From Hyphomicrobiales bacterium (GTDB lineage: Bacteria; Pseudomonadota; Alphaproteobacteria; Rhizobiales; Beijerinckiaceae), in NCBI GenBank assembly GCA_028290285.1, contig JAQGKD010000095.1, positions 1-57,142 of the forward strand: DNA of 57,142 bases, written 5' to 3'. Positions 10,277-19,403 of the stretch are shown here, one piece after another (position 1 is the stretch's first letter; each line of letters starts with the position of its first letter). The notes under the pieces were generated by a model, which saw only the letters and a list, made by a program, of their open reading frames with translations, had not been told where the DNA came from and did no database searches. The position numbers were made by a program, and so were the translations under genes.

Positions 10277-10352
10277 GAGCGCGTAGCTCAGCTGGTAGAG
10301 CACGTGACTTTTAATCATGGGGTCGTGGGTTCGAGTCCCACCGCGCTCACCA
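10277..10352 (+). tRNA. tRNA-Lys (anticodon UUU)
   Basis: A 76-nt tRNA with a perfect 7-bp acceptor stem (GAGCGCG at 10277-10283 pairing with CGCGCTC at 10342-10348), discriminator A and an encoded CCA. The D arm is GCTC-AGCTGGTA-GAGC. The anticodon stem CGTGA/TCATG has one G-T pair and closes the loop CTTTTAA, with anticodon TTT at 10310-10312. The T arm is GTGGG-TTCGAGT-CCCAC. It lies on the boundary between conserved core genes and accessory genes, and tRNA 3' ends are common integration sites. Confidence 0.97.
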
Positions 10353-10400
10353 CCTAACTCATCGACCTTATTGAAATTTAACACTCCCCTCGGGGGCGGG

Positions 10401-11321
10401 TCAGCCAGCCTGATTTTCCAGGCAGGCTCCAGCCTTCGGAAATTTGCTGCGAAGAATACGCTGGAAGCTCTGGGCCAGGGCTGACGGCGGATCCGACTTG
10501 CGGGACAGGAGGCCCACTGTCCGCGTGAGCCGCGGCCGCGCGAGTGGGATGGCGGTCAACCCCGTACTCTGCAGATTGACGATGGCGAGCCTCGGGGCGA
10601 TGGCGAGGCCGATGCCGCCCTGTACCAGCATGAAAGCCGTCATCGTGTGCTGCACTTCGTAAGTCCAGTTCATGCGTTCCGCGCGCACGCCGAGCGCTTC
10701 GTCGACGATGATCCGGTTGGCCGTGCGTTCGGTGCAGCGGATCAGGGGAAACTTTTCCAGATCGCTCCAGGTCACGGATTCGCGGCCGGCAAGTACATGG
10801 TCCGCAGGGCAGACGAGCAGGTATTCGTCGGTCAGCAGGGGCTCGGTGGCGAGGCCCCAGCGATTGGCGGCCAGGATGGCCACGCCGAACTCGGCCTCTC
10901 CTGAGGCGACCGTTTCTCCGATTTCGGTCGCGGACCGGTCGAAGATGCGCACTTTGGCGGACGGATTCTGCTGCATGAAGCCGGCGAAGACGTCGGGAAG
11001 AACGTGCACTGCAATTGTCGGCATGCAGGCCAGAGTCAGGATGCTCTGCTCATCGCGATGGCGTCTCGAAATCTGGTCGAGCTGGTGTTCGAAATCCTTC
11101 AGCAATGCACGCGCGGACGGGAGCAGTTCGGCCCCGGCCTGCGTCAGCCCGATCTGGCGCGTCGTTCGCGTGAAGAGCTTCACGCCGAGGCTTTCCTCGA
11201 GCTTCCTGAGGCGATGGCTTACGGCGGTCTGGGAGAGGTTGAGGTGGGCAGCCCCACGACGAAAGCTGCCGAGATCAGCAATGCTGAGAAAAGCTTCCAG
11301 GCCCGGTATGTCGACTTTCAC
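10401..11321 (-). CDS. LysR-family transcriptional regulator
   Basis: A 306-residue LTTR with the winged helix-turn-helix at about residues 6-64 (FLSIADLGSFRRGAAHLN, then LSQTAVSHRLRKLEESLG) and a periplasmic-binding-protein-like effector domain after residue 90. It is transcribed away from the FAH hydrolase gene, and the 146-bp gap between them is where a LysR regulator would normally bind. It therefore most likely controls the hydrolase-amidohydrolase-TctC genes in response to their substrate. The effector cannot be read from the sequence. Confidence 0.93.
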   Translation of the reverse strand: MKVDIPGLEAFLSIADLGSFRRGAAHLNLSQTAVSHRLRKLEESLGVKLFTRTTRQIGLTQAGAELLPSARALLKDFEHQLDQISRRHRDEQSILTLACMPTIAVHVLPDVFAGFMQQNPSAKVRIFDRSATEIGETVASGEAEFGVAILAANRWGLATEPLLTDEYLLVCPADHVLAGRESVTWSDLEKFPLIRCTERTANRIIVDEALGVRAERMNWTYEVQHTMTAFMLVQGGIGLAIAPRLAIVNLQSTGLTAIPLARPRLTRTVGLLSRKSDPPSALAQSFQRILRSKFPKAGACLENQAG

Positions 11322-11467
11322 ACCCTCACCTCTGATGCAGCGTTTAGTGCAATCGAACCAAACAGACCATTTATCTCATGTGTCGTTCGGAGTCACACTG
11401 CGCCTGTTCATGGCCGGCGCGGGCTCCCTGGAGGAGCCGCGCAAACAGGCCGGGCAGGGAGGTATCA

Positions 11468-12262
11468 ATGCTTTGGTGTCGTTGCCGGATCGGCGCGGAA
11501 GAGACGTTCGCACTCGTAGAGGGCGCCGATGTCTGGAAGGTGACCGGCTCGCCATTTTCCCAATGGGTCAAGACCGGCGAAAAGCGCGCCCTGGACGAGG
11601 TCGAGTTGCTTGTCCCCGTCGTTCCCGGGACCTTTTACGCGATAGGATCGAACTACGCGTCGCACGTCGAAAAGCGCGGCGCGGTTCGGGGAACCGGAGC
11701 CAAATTCTACGACGTTCCGCGTGTCGGATATCGGGCCAACTCCGCGCTGGTTCCGAGCGGCGCCGACATCGTCAAGCCGGCAGGCTCGGGTGAGGACTTC
11801 CAGTACGAAGGCGAACTCGTCGCGGTTATAGGAAAGACCGCGCGCAAGGTAACGCCCGAACAGGCGCGCGAGTGCATTTTCGGCTGGACGATCGGCAACG
11901 ACGTGACCGAGCGCTCCTGGCAGCGCGACGACCCGACGAACCTGCGCGGCAAGAACAGCGACACGTTCAAGCCGATGGGTCCGTTTATCGCCACGGGGAT
12001 CGACGCGAAGGACATGGTGACGACCGTCGTGCTCAACGGCAAGAAGCTGCACGAGTTCAACACGGGCAACATGCTGTTCGACGCGGGCGCCGTGATCAGC
12101 GCGATCTCTCAGACGAACACCTTGTCACCAGGCGATGTGGTTTGGCTTGGCACCGATGAACTGCCCGTCAATATGAAGGCCGGCGATCAAATCGACATAA
12201 CGATCAGCGGAATCGGCACGCTCAGCAATCGTGTCGTGTCGGAAGAGGTGAAGCCCGCATGA
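11468..12262 (+). CDS. fumarylacetoacetate hydrolase (FAH) family protein
   Basis: A 264-residue FAH-fold enzyme; the family comprises metal-dependent C-C hydrolases, decarboxylases and hydratases of 2-oxo acids in aromatic breakdown. The metal site pattern is present: ExE in YEGELVAVIG and a later D in IGNDVTERSWQRDD. The GTDELPVNMKAGDQIDITISGIG tail is typical. The start at 11468 has AGGGAGG five bases upstream, so the longer open frame from 11378 is rejected. It overlaps the next gene by 4 bp. The exact substrate is unknown. Confidence 0.92.
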   Translation: MLWCRCRIGAEETFALVEGADVWKVTGSPFSQWVKTGEKRALDEVELLVPVVPGTFYAIGSNYASHVEKRGAVRGTGAKFYDVPRVGYRANSALVPSGADIVKPAGSGEDFQYEGELVAVIGKTARKVTPEQARECIFGWTIGNDVTERSWQRDDPTNLRGKNSDTFKPMGPFIATGIDAKDMVTTVVLNGKKLHEFNTGNMLFDAGAVISAISQTNTLSPGDVVWLGTDELPVNMKAGDQIDITISGIGTLSNRVVSEEVKPA

Positions 12263-13104
12263 TGATCATCGACACCCAAGTCCACATCTGGGCGGCGAAC
12301 ACGCCGGAACGTCCCTGGATGGAAGGCATGGAGAAGCGGGCGCATATGCCCGTTCCCCTGACGGCCGAACTGCTCTCGCAGCATATGAGCGATGCCGGCG
12401 TGACGCACGCCATCCTCGTTCCGCCCTCTCTCGACGGGGACCGCAACGATTTGTGCTTGGCCGCGGCCGCCGCGCATCCCGACCGCTTCGCCGTGATGGG
12501 CCGATTGCTGCTCAACAAGCCCGGCGCGCCCGAGCGGCTGGCAGCCATGAAATCTCAGCCGGGCATGCTGGGCGTGCGGCTCACCTTTCACCGCGACAAT
12601 GACCGCCCCTACCTGACCGATGGAACGGCCGACTGGTTCTGGCCCGCCGCCGAGCGCCTTGGCGTTGCCGTGATGGTCCATGCGCCGGAGCGTCTGGCGG
12701 AGATCGCGGACATTGCACGGCGTCATCCCACGCTCCGGATCATCGTGGATCACATGGGTTTTGCCCGCGAGACGATGGACGGCGAGGCTGTGGCCGGCGC
12801 GCAGCGAATGGTCGCCTTGGCCAACTTGCCGAATGTCTCCGTCAAGGTCTCCGCTGCGCCTTGCTTCTCGTCCGAGCCTTACCCATTCCGCAATCTGCAC
12901 GAGCCCATCAAGCGGATCATCGAGGGCTTTGGTGCCGAACGCTGCTACTGGGGCAGCGACTTCTCGCGATTGCCGGAAACGTCGAGCTACCGCCAGGCGG
13001 TCACGATGTTCACCGAAGAGCTCGATTTCCTGCAAGGCCACGACCTTGAAATGGTGATGGGCAAGAGCATCGCCAAATTCTTCGGCTGGCCGGCAAAAGC
13101 CTGA
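12259..13104 (+). CDS. amidohydrolase family (PF04909-type) metal-dependent hydrolase
   Basis: A 281-residue TIM-barrel hydrolase. The N-terminal metal motif reads IIDTQVHIW, with Q in place of the first histidine of HxH. A later VMVHAPE, the IIVDHMGF histidine and the YWGSDFSRLP aspartate complete the set. Proteins of this type open lactones or hydrolyse or decarboxylate ring-cleavage products, for example 4-sulfomuconolactone or 2-pyrone-4,6-dicarboxylate hydrolases. Its start overlaps the FAH stop (ATGATG around TGA), so the two are translationally coupled and probably act in consecutive steps. The substrate is not assigned. Confidence 0.88.
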   Translation: MMIIDTQVHIWAANTPERPWMEGMEKRAHMPVPLTAELLSQHMSDAGVTHAILVPPSLDGDRNDLCLAAAAAHPDRFAVMGRLLLNKPGAPERLAAMKSQPGMLGVRLTFHRDNDRPYLTDGTADWFWPAAERLGVAVMVHAPERLAEIADIARRHPTLRIIVDHMGFARETMDGEAVAGAQRMVALANLPNVSVKVSAAPCFSSEPYPFRNLHEPIKRIIEGFGAERCYWGSDFSRLPETSSYRQAVTMFTEELDFLQGHDLEMVMGKSIAKFFGWPAKA

Positions 13105-13166
13105 AAATACACGGCCCGCTCGGGACCAACCCGAGGGGCCGGCATCTCACCTTCGGGAGAAACGCC

Positions 13167-14195
13167 ATGAACCAGCTATGGAAGGCACGCGCCTGCCTGA
13201 CGGTCCTGATCGGATTGGCTGCGCCACCGGTCGCAATGGCCGATCCGGTCGAGGATTTCTACCGGGGAAAATCCCTCGACCTCATGGTCGGCTTCTCGCC
13301 GGGTGGCGGTTACGACGTTTATGCCCGAATGGTCGGCCGGCACATAGGCAAGCATATTCCCGGCAATCCGACCGTGGTCGTCAAGAACATGGAGGGAGCC
13401 GGCAGCACGCGTCTCGCCAATTGGCTCTATGCCGTGGCTCCGAAGGACGGAACCGTGTTCGGCAGCTTCGCGCGGGGCGTTCCGCTGGATCCGCTGTTCG
13501 GCAATCCGGGCCCCCAGTTCAAGGACGCCTCGTCCTTCAGCTACATCGGCAGTGCCAATGACGAGGTCTCCGTCTGCGGCGCGAACAAATCCTCTGGCAT
13601 CAACGGTTTCTCCGAGCTTGCCACGAAAGAGTTGGTGGTCGGCGGCTTTGGCGCGGGCACCGAGTCCGAACAGCACGTCAAACTGCTCAATGCCGTGCTG
13701 AACACGAAGATCAAGCTCGTGAAAGGCTATCCGGGCGGAAACGACGTCAACCTGGCGATGGACCGGACTGAAGTTCAGGGCCGCTGCGGCTGGTCGTGGA
13801 CAGGCATCCGCGCGCAATACATGGATCGCGTGAAGGACGGATCGCTCGTCATCCTCGTCCAGAATTCGCTCGCGAAACATCCCGATCTTCCCGATGTCCC
13901 CTTGATCATGGACCTTGCCAAAACGGATGATCAGAAGAAGATGCTCAGGCTCGTTCTCGGACCCCAGAAGATGGGGCGTCCCTTGATGGGCCCGCCGGGC
14001 ATTCCGCGCGAGAGACTGGATGCTCTGCGGAAGGCCTTCGACGAGACGATGAAAGACCCGGATTTCCTGAAGGAAGCCGACAAGGCTCAACTCGAGATAT
14101 CGCCGATCACCGGAGACGAGATGGAAAAGATCATAGCCGATGCTTATCGGACTCCACCCGATCTCGTTCGCCGCACGGCCGAAGCCATAAAATGA
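13167..14195 (+). CDS. TctC/Bug-type periplasmic substrate-binding protein (copy 1)
   Basis: A 342-residue receptor with a Sec signal peptide cut near residue 25 (VAMA-DPVEDFYRG). The ligand loop reads FSPGGGYDVYARMVG, with Y where the classical Bug receptors have T. Further family blocks are PTVVVKNMEGAGS, APKDGTVFG and KGYPGGNDVNLAMDR. Such receptors bind carboxylates for TctAB transporters, but no tctA or tctB is nearby. The gene has a ribosome site (GGGAGAAA) and belongs with the upstream hydrolase pair. Confidence 0.9.
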   Translation: MNQLWKARACLTVLIGLAAPPVAMADPVEDFYRGKSLDLMVGFSPGGGYDVYARMVGRHIGKHIPGNPTVVVKNMEGAGSTRLANWLYAVAPKDGTVFGSFARGVPLDPLFGNPGPQFKDASSFSYIGSANDEVSVCGANKSSGINGFSELATKELVVGGFGAGTESEQHVKLLNAVLNTKIKLVKGYPGGNDVNLAMDRTEVQGRCGWSWTGIRAQYMDRVKDGSLVILVQNSLAKHPDLPDVPLIMDLAKTDDQKKMLRLVLGPQKMGRPLMGPPGIPRERLDALRKAFDETMKDPDFLKEADKAQLEISPITGDEMEKIIADAYRTPPDLVRRTAEAIK

Positions 14196-14267
14196 GTCAC
14201 GACAGATAGGCGAGGCACCACGCGCCCCTTACACCCCAAGCGTGGTCGTACATCTCAGGAGGATCCA

Positions 14268-15302
14268 ATGCGTCGACAATCCATCGGCTTTGTTGTGGCG
14301 TCGCTTCTTCTGTTTCTGTGTACGATCTCGGCGGCGCCTGCGCGTGCCGCCGATCCGTTCGAGGGCAAGACGATCAACATCATCGTCGGCTACTCGTCGG
14401 GCGGCGGCTACGACGTCTATTCGCGCGTGATCGCCCGCCACATTTCCCAACATATTCCGGGCAAGCCGAATGTGGTGGTGCAGAATATGCCCGGCGCAGG
14501 CAGCGCGAAGGCAGCGGCCTATATCTTTTCCGCCGCGCCCAAGGACGGCACGGCGATAGGCTCTGTTTCGCCCGGCGTGATCATCGGGCCGCTGCTCGAT
14601 CCAAAAAGCGATCAGCGCTACGAGCCGACAAAGCTTGTGTATATCGGCACCGCCGACAGCGGCACGCGTGTCTGCGCGACCTTGAAGCGTTCCAAGATCT
14701 CGACGTTCGAGGATGCGCAGAAGCACAAGACGATCATCGGAGGGGTGGCTCCGGGCTCTTCGACAACCGATTATGCATGGCTTCACAAGAGAACATCCGG
14801 AGCGAATTTCGAGGTGGTGTCCGGCTATCCCGGCAGCGCGGAAATCACGCTCGCGATGGAACGCGGGGAGGTCGATGGAATCTGTGGCATGGACTGGTCG
14901 AGCCTCAAGTCCCAGCACCCGGAGTGGTTGCGCGACGACAGAATGAACGTGATCGTGCAGGCCGGTCTCAAACCGAACCCCGAACTCACCAGGCTTGGCG
15001 TGCCTGAGATCTGGCAGTTCACCGAGGGCGAAAACAATCGAAAGGCAGTCGAGCTGATCGTGGCTCAGCAGGTCTTCGGCCGCCCCTTTATCCTGCCGCC
15101 AGGAACCCCGGAACTGCAGGTCGGAATCCTGCGCAAGGCCTTTGACCTTACGATGAGGGACCCGCAGTTTCTGGCGGACGCAGCCAAACTTGGTCTCGCC
15201 GTGGAGCCCGCTGACGGCGAGACCGTGCAGGCAGCGGTTGCAAAGATCTACGCCTCGTCGCCGGAGGTTGTCGCAAAGGCGCGCGCGGCCATCGAGCCCT
15301 AG
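14268..15302 (+). CDS. TctC/Bug-type periplasmic substrate-binding protein (copy 2)
   Basis: A 344-residue paralogue of the preceding gene, with a signal peptide ending near residue 27 (PARAADPF), loop YSSGGGYDVYSRVIARH, PGAGSAKAA and APKDGTAIG. AGGAGG lies seven bases before the ATG. The tandem pair suggests duplication followed by ligand divergence: outside the conserved loops the two differ at many positions, so they are not recent copies. It is the last gene of the probable LysR-controlled unit; a SulP gene follows after 85 bp. Confidence 0.9.
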   Translation: MRRQSIGFVVASLLLFLCTISAAPARAADPFEGKTINIIVGYSSGGGYDVYSRVIARHISQHIPGKPNVVVQNMPGAGSAKAAAYIFSAAPKDGTAIGSVSPGVIIGPLLDPKSDQRYEPTKLVYIGTADSGTRVCATLKRSKISTFEDAQKHKTIIGGVAPGSSTTDYAWLHKRTSGANFEVVSGYPGSAEITLAMERGEVDGICGMDWSSLKSQHPEWLRDDRMNVIVQAGLKPNPELTRLGVPEIWQFTEGENNRKAVELIVAQQVFGRPFILPPGTPELQVGILRKAFDLTMRDPQFLADAAKLGLAVEPADGETVQAAVAKIYASSPEVVAKARAAIEP

Positions 15303-15387
15303 TATGCAGGTTGACCTGAATCAAGCCACGCAGGCGGGAAAGCTTTAAGGCTGAGGAGTAACTTGCCTGCAAGGCGCGAGGCGTCTC

Positions 15388-17085
15388 ATGAAAAAGACCG
15401 AAGCCGGGGGCGTGCGGAAGTGGCTTTCCTGGCTTCCGCCGACGCAATGGCTTCCCGACTATCGTGCCTCGTACCTGCCATGCGATATCGTTGCGGGTAT
15501 CACGCTTGCGGCCTATGCCATCCCGGTCTCGCTGGCCTATGCGACGCTGGCGGGCCTGCAGCCGCAGGTTGGTATCTACGGGTATCTTCTCGGCGGGCTC
15601 GGTTATGCGCTCTTCGGATCCTCGCGCCAGCTGGCGGTCGGGCCGACCTCGGCCATCTCGCTGATGATCGCCAGTTCGGTCGGCCTGATGTCGGAAGGCG
15701 ATGTGGAGCGTTTCGCCCAGATTGCCAGCCTCGCCGCATTCGCCGTCGCCGCGCTCGCCATGATCTCCTGGGCCTTGCGGTTGAGCGTCCTGGTGAAGCT
15801 GATCAGCGACAGCATCCTCGTCGGGTTCAAGGCCGGTGCGGGCCTGACCATAGCCATGTCCCAGCTTCCAAGCCTGTTCGGCGTGCAGGGTGGTGGGCAG
15901 AATTTCTTCGAACGCCTGCTCCTTCTCCTGGGGCAGATCGGTGGAACCGATCCGATCGTTCTGGCCGTCGGTCTTACGGCGCTTCTGGCGCTCGTCGCTG
16001 GCGACCGGCTGTTGCCCGGAAGGCCGGTCGCGCTCGCCGTCGTTTGTCTCTCGATCCTGGCCGCCACGCTGCTCGGGTTGCCTGCCATGGGTGTGCCGAT
16101 TACCGGCGCCATTCCCTCGGGCTTGCCCACGTTCCAGGCGTCATCGCTCAGGCTTCACGACGTCGAGGGCATCATGCCCCTCGCAGGCGGCGTCCTCCTG
16201 CTGGCCTACATTGAAGGCATCTCGGCCGCCCGCGGTTTCGCTGCCGAGCATGGCTACGCGCTGAATCCGCGGCAGGAGTTCCTGGGGATCGGTGCGGCCA
16301 ACCTCGCTGCGGCGATGGGGCAGGGCTTTCCGGTGGCCGGTGGGCTGTCCCAGTCTGCCGTCAACGACAAGGCCGGGGCACGGAGCCCTCTTGCCCTGGT
16401 GTTCGCTTCAATCACGCTCGCCCTTTGTCTCCTTTATCTCACCGGCTTGCTGGAAAACCTGCCCAAGGCTGTCCTTGCGGCCGTGGTGCTGACAGCGGTC
16501 GTGGGGCTCATCGACTTTCCGGAACTCCTGCGCATGTGGCGGGTGAGTCAGCTTGATTTTTACGCGGCCGCCATCGCGTTCGTCGCCGTGCTGCTGCTCG
16601 GAATCCTGCAAGGAATCCTGCTCGCCGCGCTGGCGTCGGTCGTGCTGCTCCTCATCGAGGCCTCCCGGCCGCATGTCGCCTTCCTTGGACGTATTCCCGG
16701 CACCAGCATCTATTCCGACATCGGCCGCCATCCGGACAACGAGGAGCTTGCGAATGCCATCGCATTTCGCCCGGAAAGCAACCTGATCTACGTGAATGCA
16801 GACACTGTTCTCGAAACGGTGCTCGATCGGATCGGGGTCGCGAAAGCGGCCGATCTGCGGCTGGTGGTCTGCGACCTCTCAGCGTCGCCCTTGCTCGATC
16901 TCGCCGGGTCCGCGATGCTGCACAAACTCCATGCCGAGCTGGCCGCAAGGAAGATACCCCTGCGGATCGTTGGCGCTCATGGGCGCGCGCGAGAATTGTT
17001 GCGCGGCGACAAGCTCGACGAAAAGGTCGGCGGGATCGAACGCGGCCTTTCGCTCGACGACCTGCTCAAAAGGCTGAGCGGCTAG
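15388..17085 (+). CDS. SulP family anion (sulfate) permease with STAS domain
   Basis: A 565-residue SLC26/SulP transporter. The N-terminal half has the family signature PDYRASYLPCDIVAGITLAAY and multiple membrane helices to about residue 430. A cytoplasmic STAS domain fills residues about 450-560 (LIYVNADTVLETVLDRIG, then LVVCDLSASPLLDLAGSAML). Substrates in the family are sulfate, bicarbonate or other anions; the sequence does not say which. No carbonic anhydrase gene is adjacent. A strong hairpin follows at 17149-17174. Confidence 0.93.
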   Translation: MKKTEAGGVRKWLSWLPPTQWLPDYRASYLPCDIVAGITLAAYAIPVSLAYATLAGLQPQVGIYGYLLGGLGYALFGSSRQLAVGPTSAISLMIASSVGLMSEGDVERFAQIASLAAFAVAALAMISWALRLSVLVKLISDSILVGFKAGAGLTIAMSQLPSLFGVQGGGQNFFERLLLLLGQIGGTDPIVLAVGLTALLALVAGDRLLPGRPVALAVVCLSILAATLLGLPAMGVPITGAIPSGLPTFQASSLRLHDVEGIMPLAGGVLLLAYIEGISAARGFAAEHGYALNPRQEFLGIGAANLAAAMGQGFPVAGGLSQSAVNDKAGARSPLALVFASITLALCLLYLTGLLENLPKAVLAAVVLTAVVGLIDFPELLRMWRVSQLDFYAAAIAFVAVLLLGILQGILLAALASVVLLLIEASRPHVAFLGRIPGTSIYSDIGRHPDNEELANAIAFRPESNLIYVNADTVLETVLDRIGVAKAADLRLVVCDLSASPLLDLAGSAMLHKLHAELAARKIPLRIVGAHGRARELLRGDKLDEKVGGIERGLSLDDLLKRLSG

Positions 17086-17148
17086 CTCCGCTGCATTTCC
17101 TGTGGGTGCGTGTCAGCCATGGTAAATCCACTCCGTCCGTGGGGAAAA

Positions 17149-17174
17149 GAGCTGCCGTTATGTGACGGCAGCTC
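17149..17174. terminator. hairpin between convergent genes
   Basis: A perfect 10-bp inverted repeat, GAGCTGCCGT and ACGGCAGCTC, around the 6-nt loop TATGTG. It lies between the end of the SulP gene (+) and the end of the ABC exporter gene (-). Four A residues sit at 17145-17148, giving a short U-tract for minus-strand transcripts only. It is therefore a likely terminator for the exporter and at best a weak one for sulP. Confidence 0.6.
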
Positions 17175-17203
17175 CTGTCATGGTCGTGTGCGCCGCCCGA
17201 AGC

Positions 17204-18994
17204 CTACCGTCCGAGCTTTGCCAGCAGCCGGCGTCCTGTCCGCCAGAAGCGTGGGGCCGGGGCATCGATCACGGCTGGCCCTCCCTCCTGCCGAGTGAGG
17301 TGGATCTCCCGATCGTGGAAACGTTCGAGGCCGGGTCGATGGGCGACATGGATGACCATGGCGTCGGGCACTTCCTGGCGAAGCAGTTCCATCATTCGCG
17401 ACTGGCTGAGTTCATCGAGCGCCGAGGTCGGCTCGTCCATGATGATGATGTCGGGCCGCTTCAGAAGTGCTCGCGCGAAGGCGAACCGCTGCTGCTCCCC
17501 GCCTGACAGAACGTTCCCCCAATTCTGCTCGTCGTCCAGGCGCGCCACGCAATGTTCGAGGCCGCAGGCCGCGAGCATCTGTTCCGTCCGTTCCGGATCG
17601 GGCGGAGTCGCGTCGTGGGGGTAGTCGAGGGCGTGGCGCAGCGAACCCAGCGGGATGTAGGGGCGCTGCGGCATGAACGCGATACGAGCATCCTTCGGGC
17701 GCAGGATGCGACCGCTGCCCCACGGCCATAGGCCCGCCAGGGCACGGATCAGCGTGCTTTTGCCGGTGCCCGAGTCACCCTTCACGAGAACCTTCTCGCC
17801 GCGTTCAATGCGCGCGACGGCATCTGCCAGCATGACCGTGCCGTCGTGCTGGGCGATCGAGAGGCCGATGAGATGCAGCGCGCCGTCATCGCTGAATGCA
17901 AGATCGATCCGCTTTCCGTCGGCCCCTTTCTCGAATGCGTCGAGACGATCGAAAGAGGAGTCGAGTGCGGCGACGCGGCGCGCTGAAGCGAACCAGTCGG
18001 CCAGGCGCAGCGAATTGTCGGCGAGCCAGTTCAGGGCCATCTGCACCTGCGTGAAGGCGGCGGCCGCCTGCATGAGATCACCCAGCGACATTTCGCCGGC
18101 AAGATATTTCGGTGCACCCAGCAGGAGCGGGATCACCGGCGCGAGGACATTGTTGCCGCTGGAGAGGAACATCATCCGCGCCTGCCGGCCGATCACGGCG
18201 GCCCATCGCAGGGCGACCTGACCGAAGCTCGTTTCGAGCTTTCCACGTTCGTCCTCGTCGCCGCCGATCAGCGCAATTGTCTCGGCGTTTTCACGCGTAC
18301 GTGTCAGTTCATAGCGGAAATCAGCTTCGGCAGCGGCCTTCTGCTCCACACGCGCCACCAGCGGGCGCCCCAGCAGCAGCATGCCGAAAGAGGTGAGGAC
18401 TGAGTAGAGAACGACGGCAATCACCAGATAGCCAGGAATGGTCACGCCCCCGAGCGTCAGGGATCCTCCGATGAACCATAATACGCCGACGAAGGAGACG
18501 GCCGTCAAAACGGCATTCGTAACCCCTGCGAAAAAGTCGACGAAGAGTTCAATCGATAAACGTCCGTCTTCGGAGATACGCGCTTCCGGATTATCGACGA
18601 GATTGAGGATACTGAGTTGATAGAAGCGGCGTCCCTCCATCCAGCGCCGCACGAGCGTGTTTGTCAGCCATTCGCGCCAGCGCAACTGGAGTCGCATACG
18701 GACTTGCAATTGCGCGACGCTGGCTATCGCTGAAATGACAGCCAGAGCCAGCACGAGGCCGATGCTTATGAGGATGAGATGCTCGTCCTTGTTCTGCAAC
18801 GCATCGAAGAAGAACTTATTCCACCGATTGACCGCGATGGCGGCGCCAAGGTTGAGCAGCAGGCAAGCAAGGAGCCCCAGTGTGAGCAAGGTCGCCTTGC
18901 GGCGCGTTGGACCGGACCAGAACGCGAATGCGAGACGAGCGAACCGCCTTAACAGTCGCGCCTGAACTTCGTCGGGAGGGGTTGGATCGGTCAT
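17204..18994 (-). CDS. SbmA/BacA-like ABC transporter (fused membrane and ATPase domains)
   Basis: A 596-residue half-transporter: a six-helix SbmA/BacA-like (YddA type) membrane domain to about residue 330, then an ATPase domain. It has Walker A (GDSGTGKST, about residues 405-413), signature LSGGEQQRFAFARALL near 495 and Walker B IIIMDEPTSALDE. Relatives act in peptide, antibiotic or very-long-chain fatty acid transport and in cell envelope maintenance. The start MTDPTPPDEVQARLL at 18994 replaces a longer open frame to 19066 whose extra 24 residues look non-coding. The gene is monocistronic. Confidence 0.9.
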   Translation of the reverse strand: MTDPTPPDEVQARLLRRFARLAFAFWSGPTRRKATLLTLGLLACLLLNLGAAIAVNRWNKFFFDALQNKDEHLILISIGLVLALAVISAIASVAQLQVRMRLQLRWREWLTNTLVRRWMEGRRFYQLSILNLVDNPEARISEDGRLSIELFVDFFAGVTNAVLTAVSFVGVLWFIGGSLTLGGVTIPGYLVIAVVLYSVLTSFGMLLLGRPLVARVEQKAAAEADFRYELTRTRENAETIALIGGDEDERGKLETSFGQVALRWAAVIGRQARMMFLSSGNNVLAPVIPLLLGAPKYLAGEMSLGDLMQAAAAFTQVQMALNWLADNSLRLADWFASARRVAALDSSFDRLDAFEKGADGKRIDLAFSDDGALHLIGLSIAQHDGTVMLADAVARIERGEKVLVKGDSGTGKSTLIRALAGLWPWGSGRILRPKDARIAFMPQRPYIPLGSLRHALDYPHDATPPDPERTEQMLAACGLEHCVARLDDEQNWGNVLSGGEQQRFAFARALLKRPDIIIMDEPTSALDELSQSRMMELLRQEVPDAMVIHVAHRPGLERFHDREIHLTRQEGGPAVIDAPAPRFWRTGRRLLAKLGR

Positions 18995-19403
18995 GCTCGT
19001 CTTTCGAATTTTGCCGGCGGCGCGGAATCGGCATTGCGTCAAGTTAAGCCCCGGAAAGGGTTCCAACGCGCTCGATGATCAGGCGCAACGTCGGCTGTAC
19101 GGATTAAGTCCGCGTGTGTCTCGAAGGCACCGCTCACGGCGAGCTGGCGGCGGCATGAAGGACGAGTCCCGGGCCGGATTTCTAGATTGGGAGATTGACA
19201 GGCTTCGCCGGGCTGCGAACGTTCCCCTGGGGCGCCAGATTGGCCGCCGTCGCGATAATCCCGGAAGGGGCCGCACACTATGGTGCCCGCAGGCGCGCTT
19301 CGGAGCGAGCTGCCGCGCAGCTGTCGGCATCGCAGCAAACTTCATCCATCCTGTATGAGCGGGACCCTGGTTGCCGTGGTCGCAGCCAGGCTCATTTTCA
19401 ATG
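18995..19403. other. 409-bp stretch without a supportable gene
   Basis: This lies upstream of the ABC exporter start and downstream of the small secreted protein's end. Short open frames exist on both strands (for example one reading MKDESRAGFLDWEIDRL from 19155), but none has a ribosome site, a recognisable domain or a conserved pattern. It probably holds the exporter promoter. A gene remnant is possible. Confidence 0.5.

Noticed and set aside
10079..10384. Minus-strand open frame across tRNA-Lys reading GGTRTHDPMIKSHVLYQLSYAL
   Set aside because: This is the well-known false protein produced by reading the complement of a tRNA-Lys gene; the tRNA is certain.
16408..16731. Minus-strand frame opposite the SulP gene
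   Set aside because: Composition rich in Q, E and D and no domain; SulP motifs on the plus strand are continuous.
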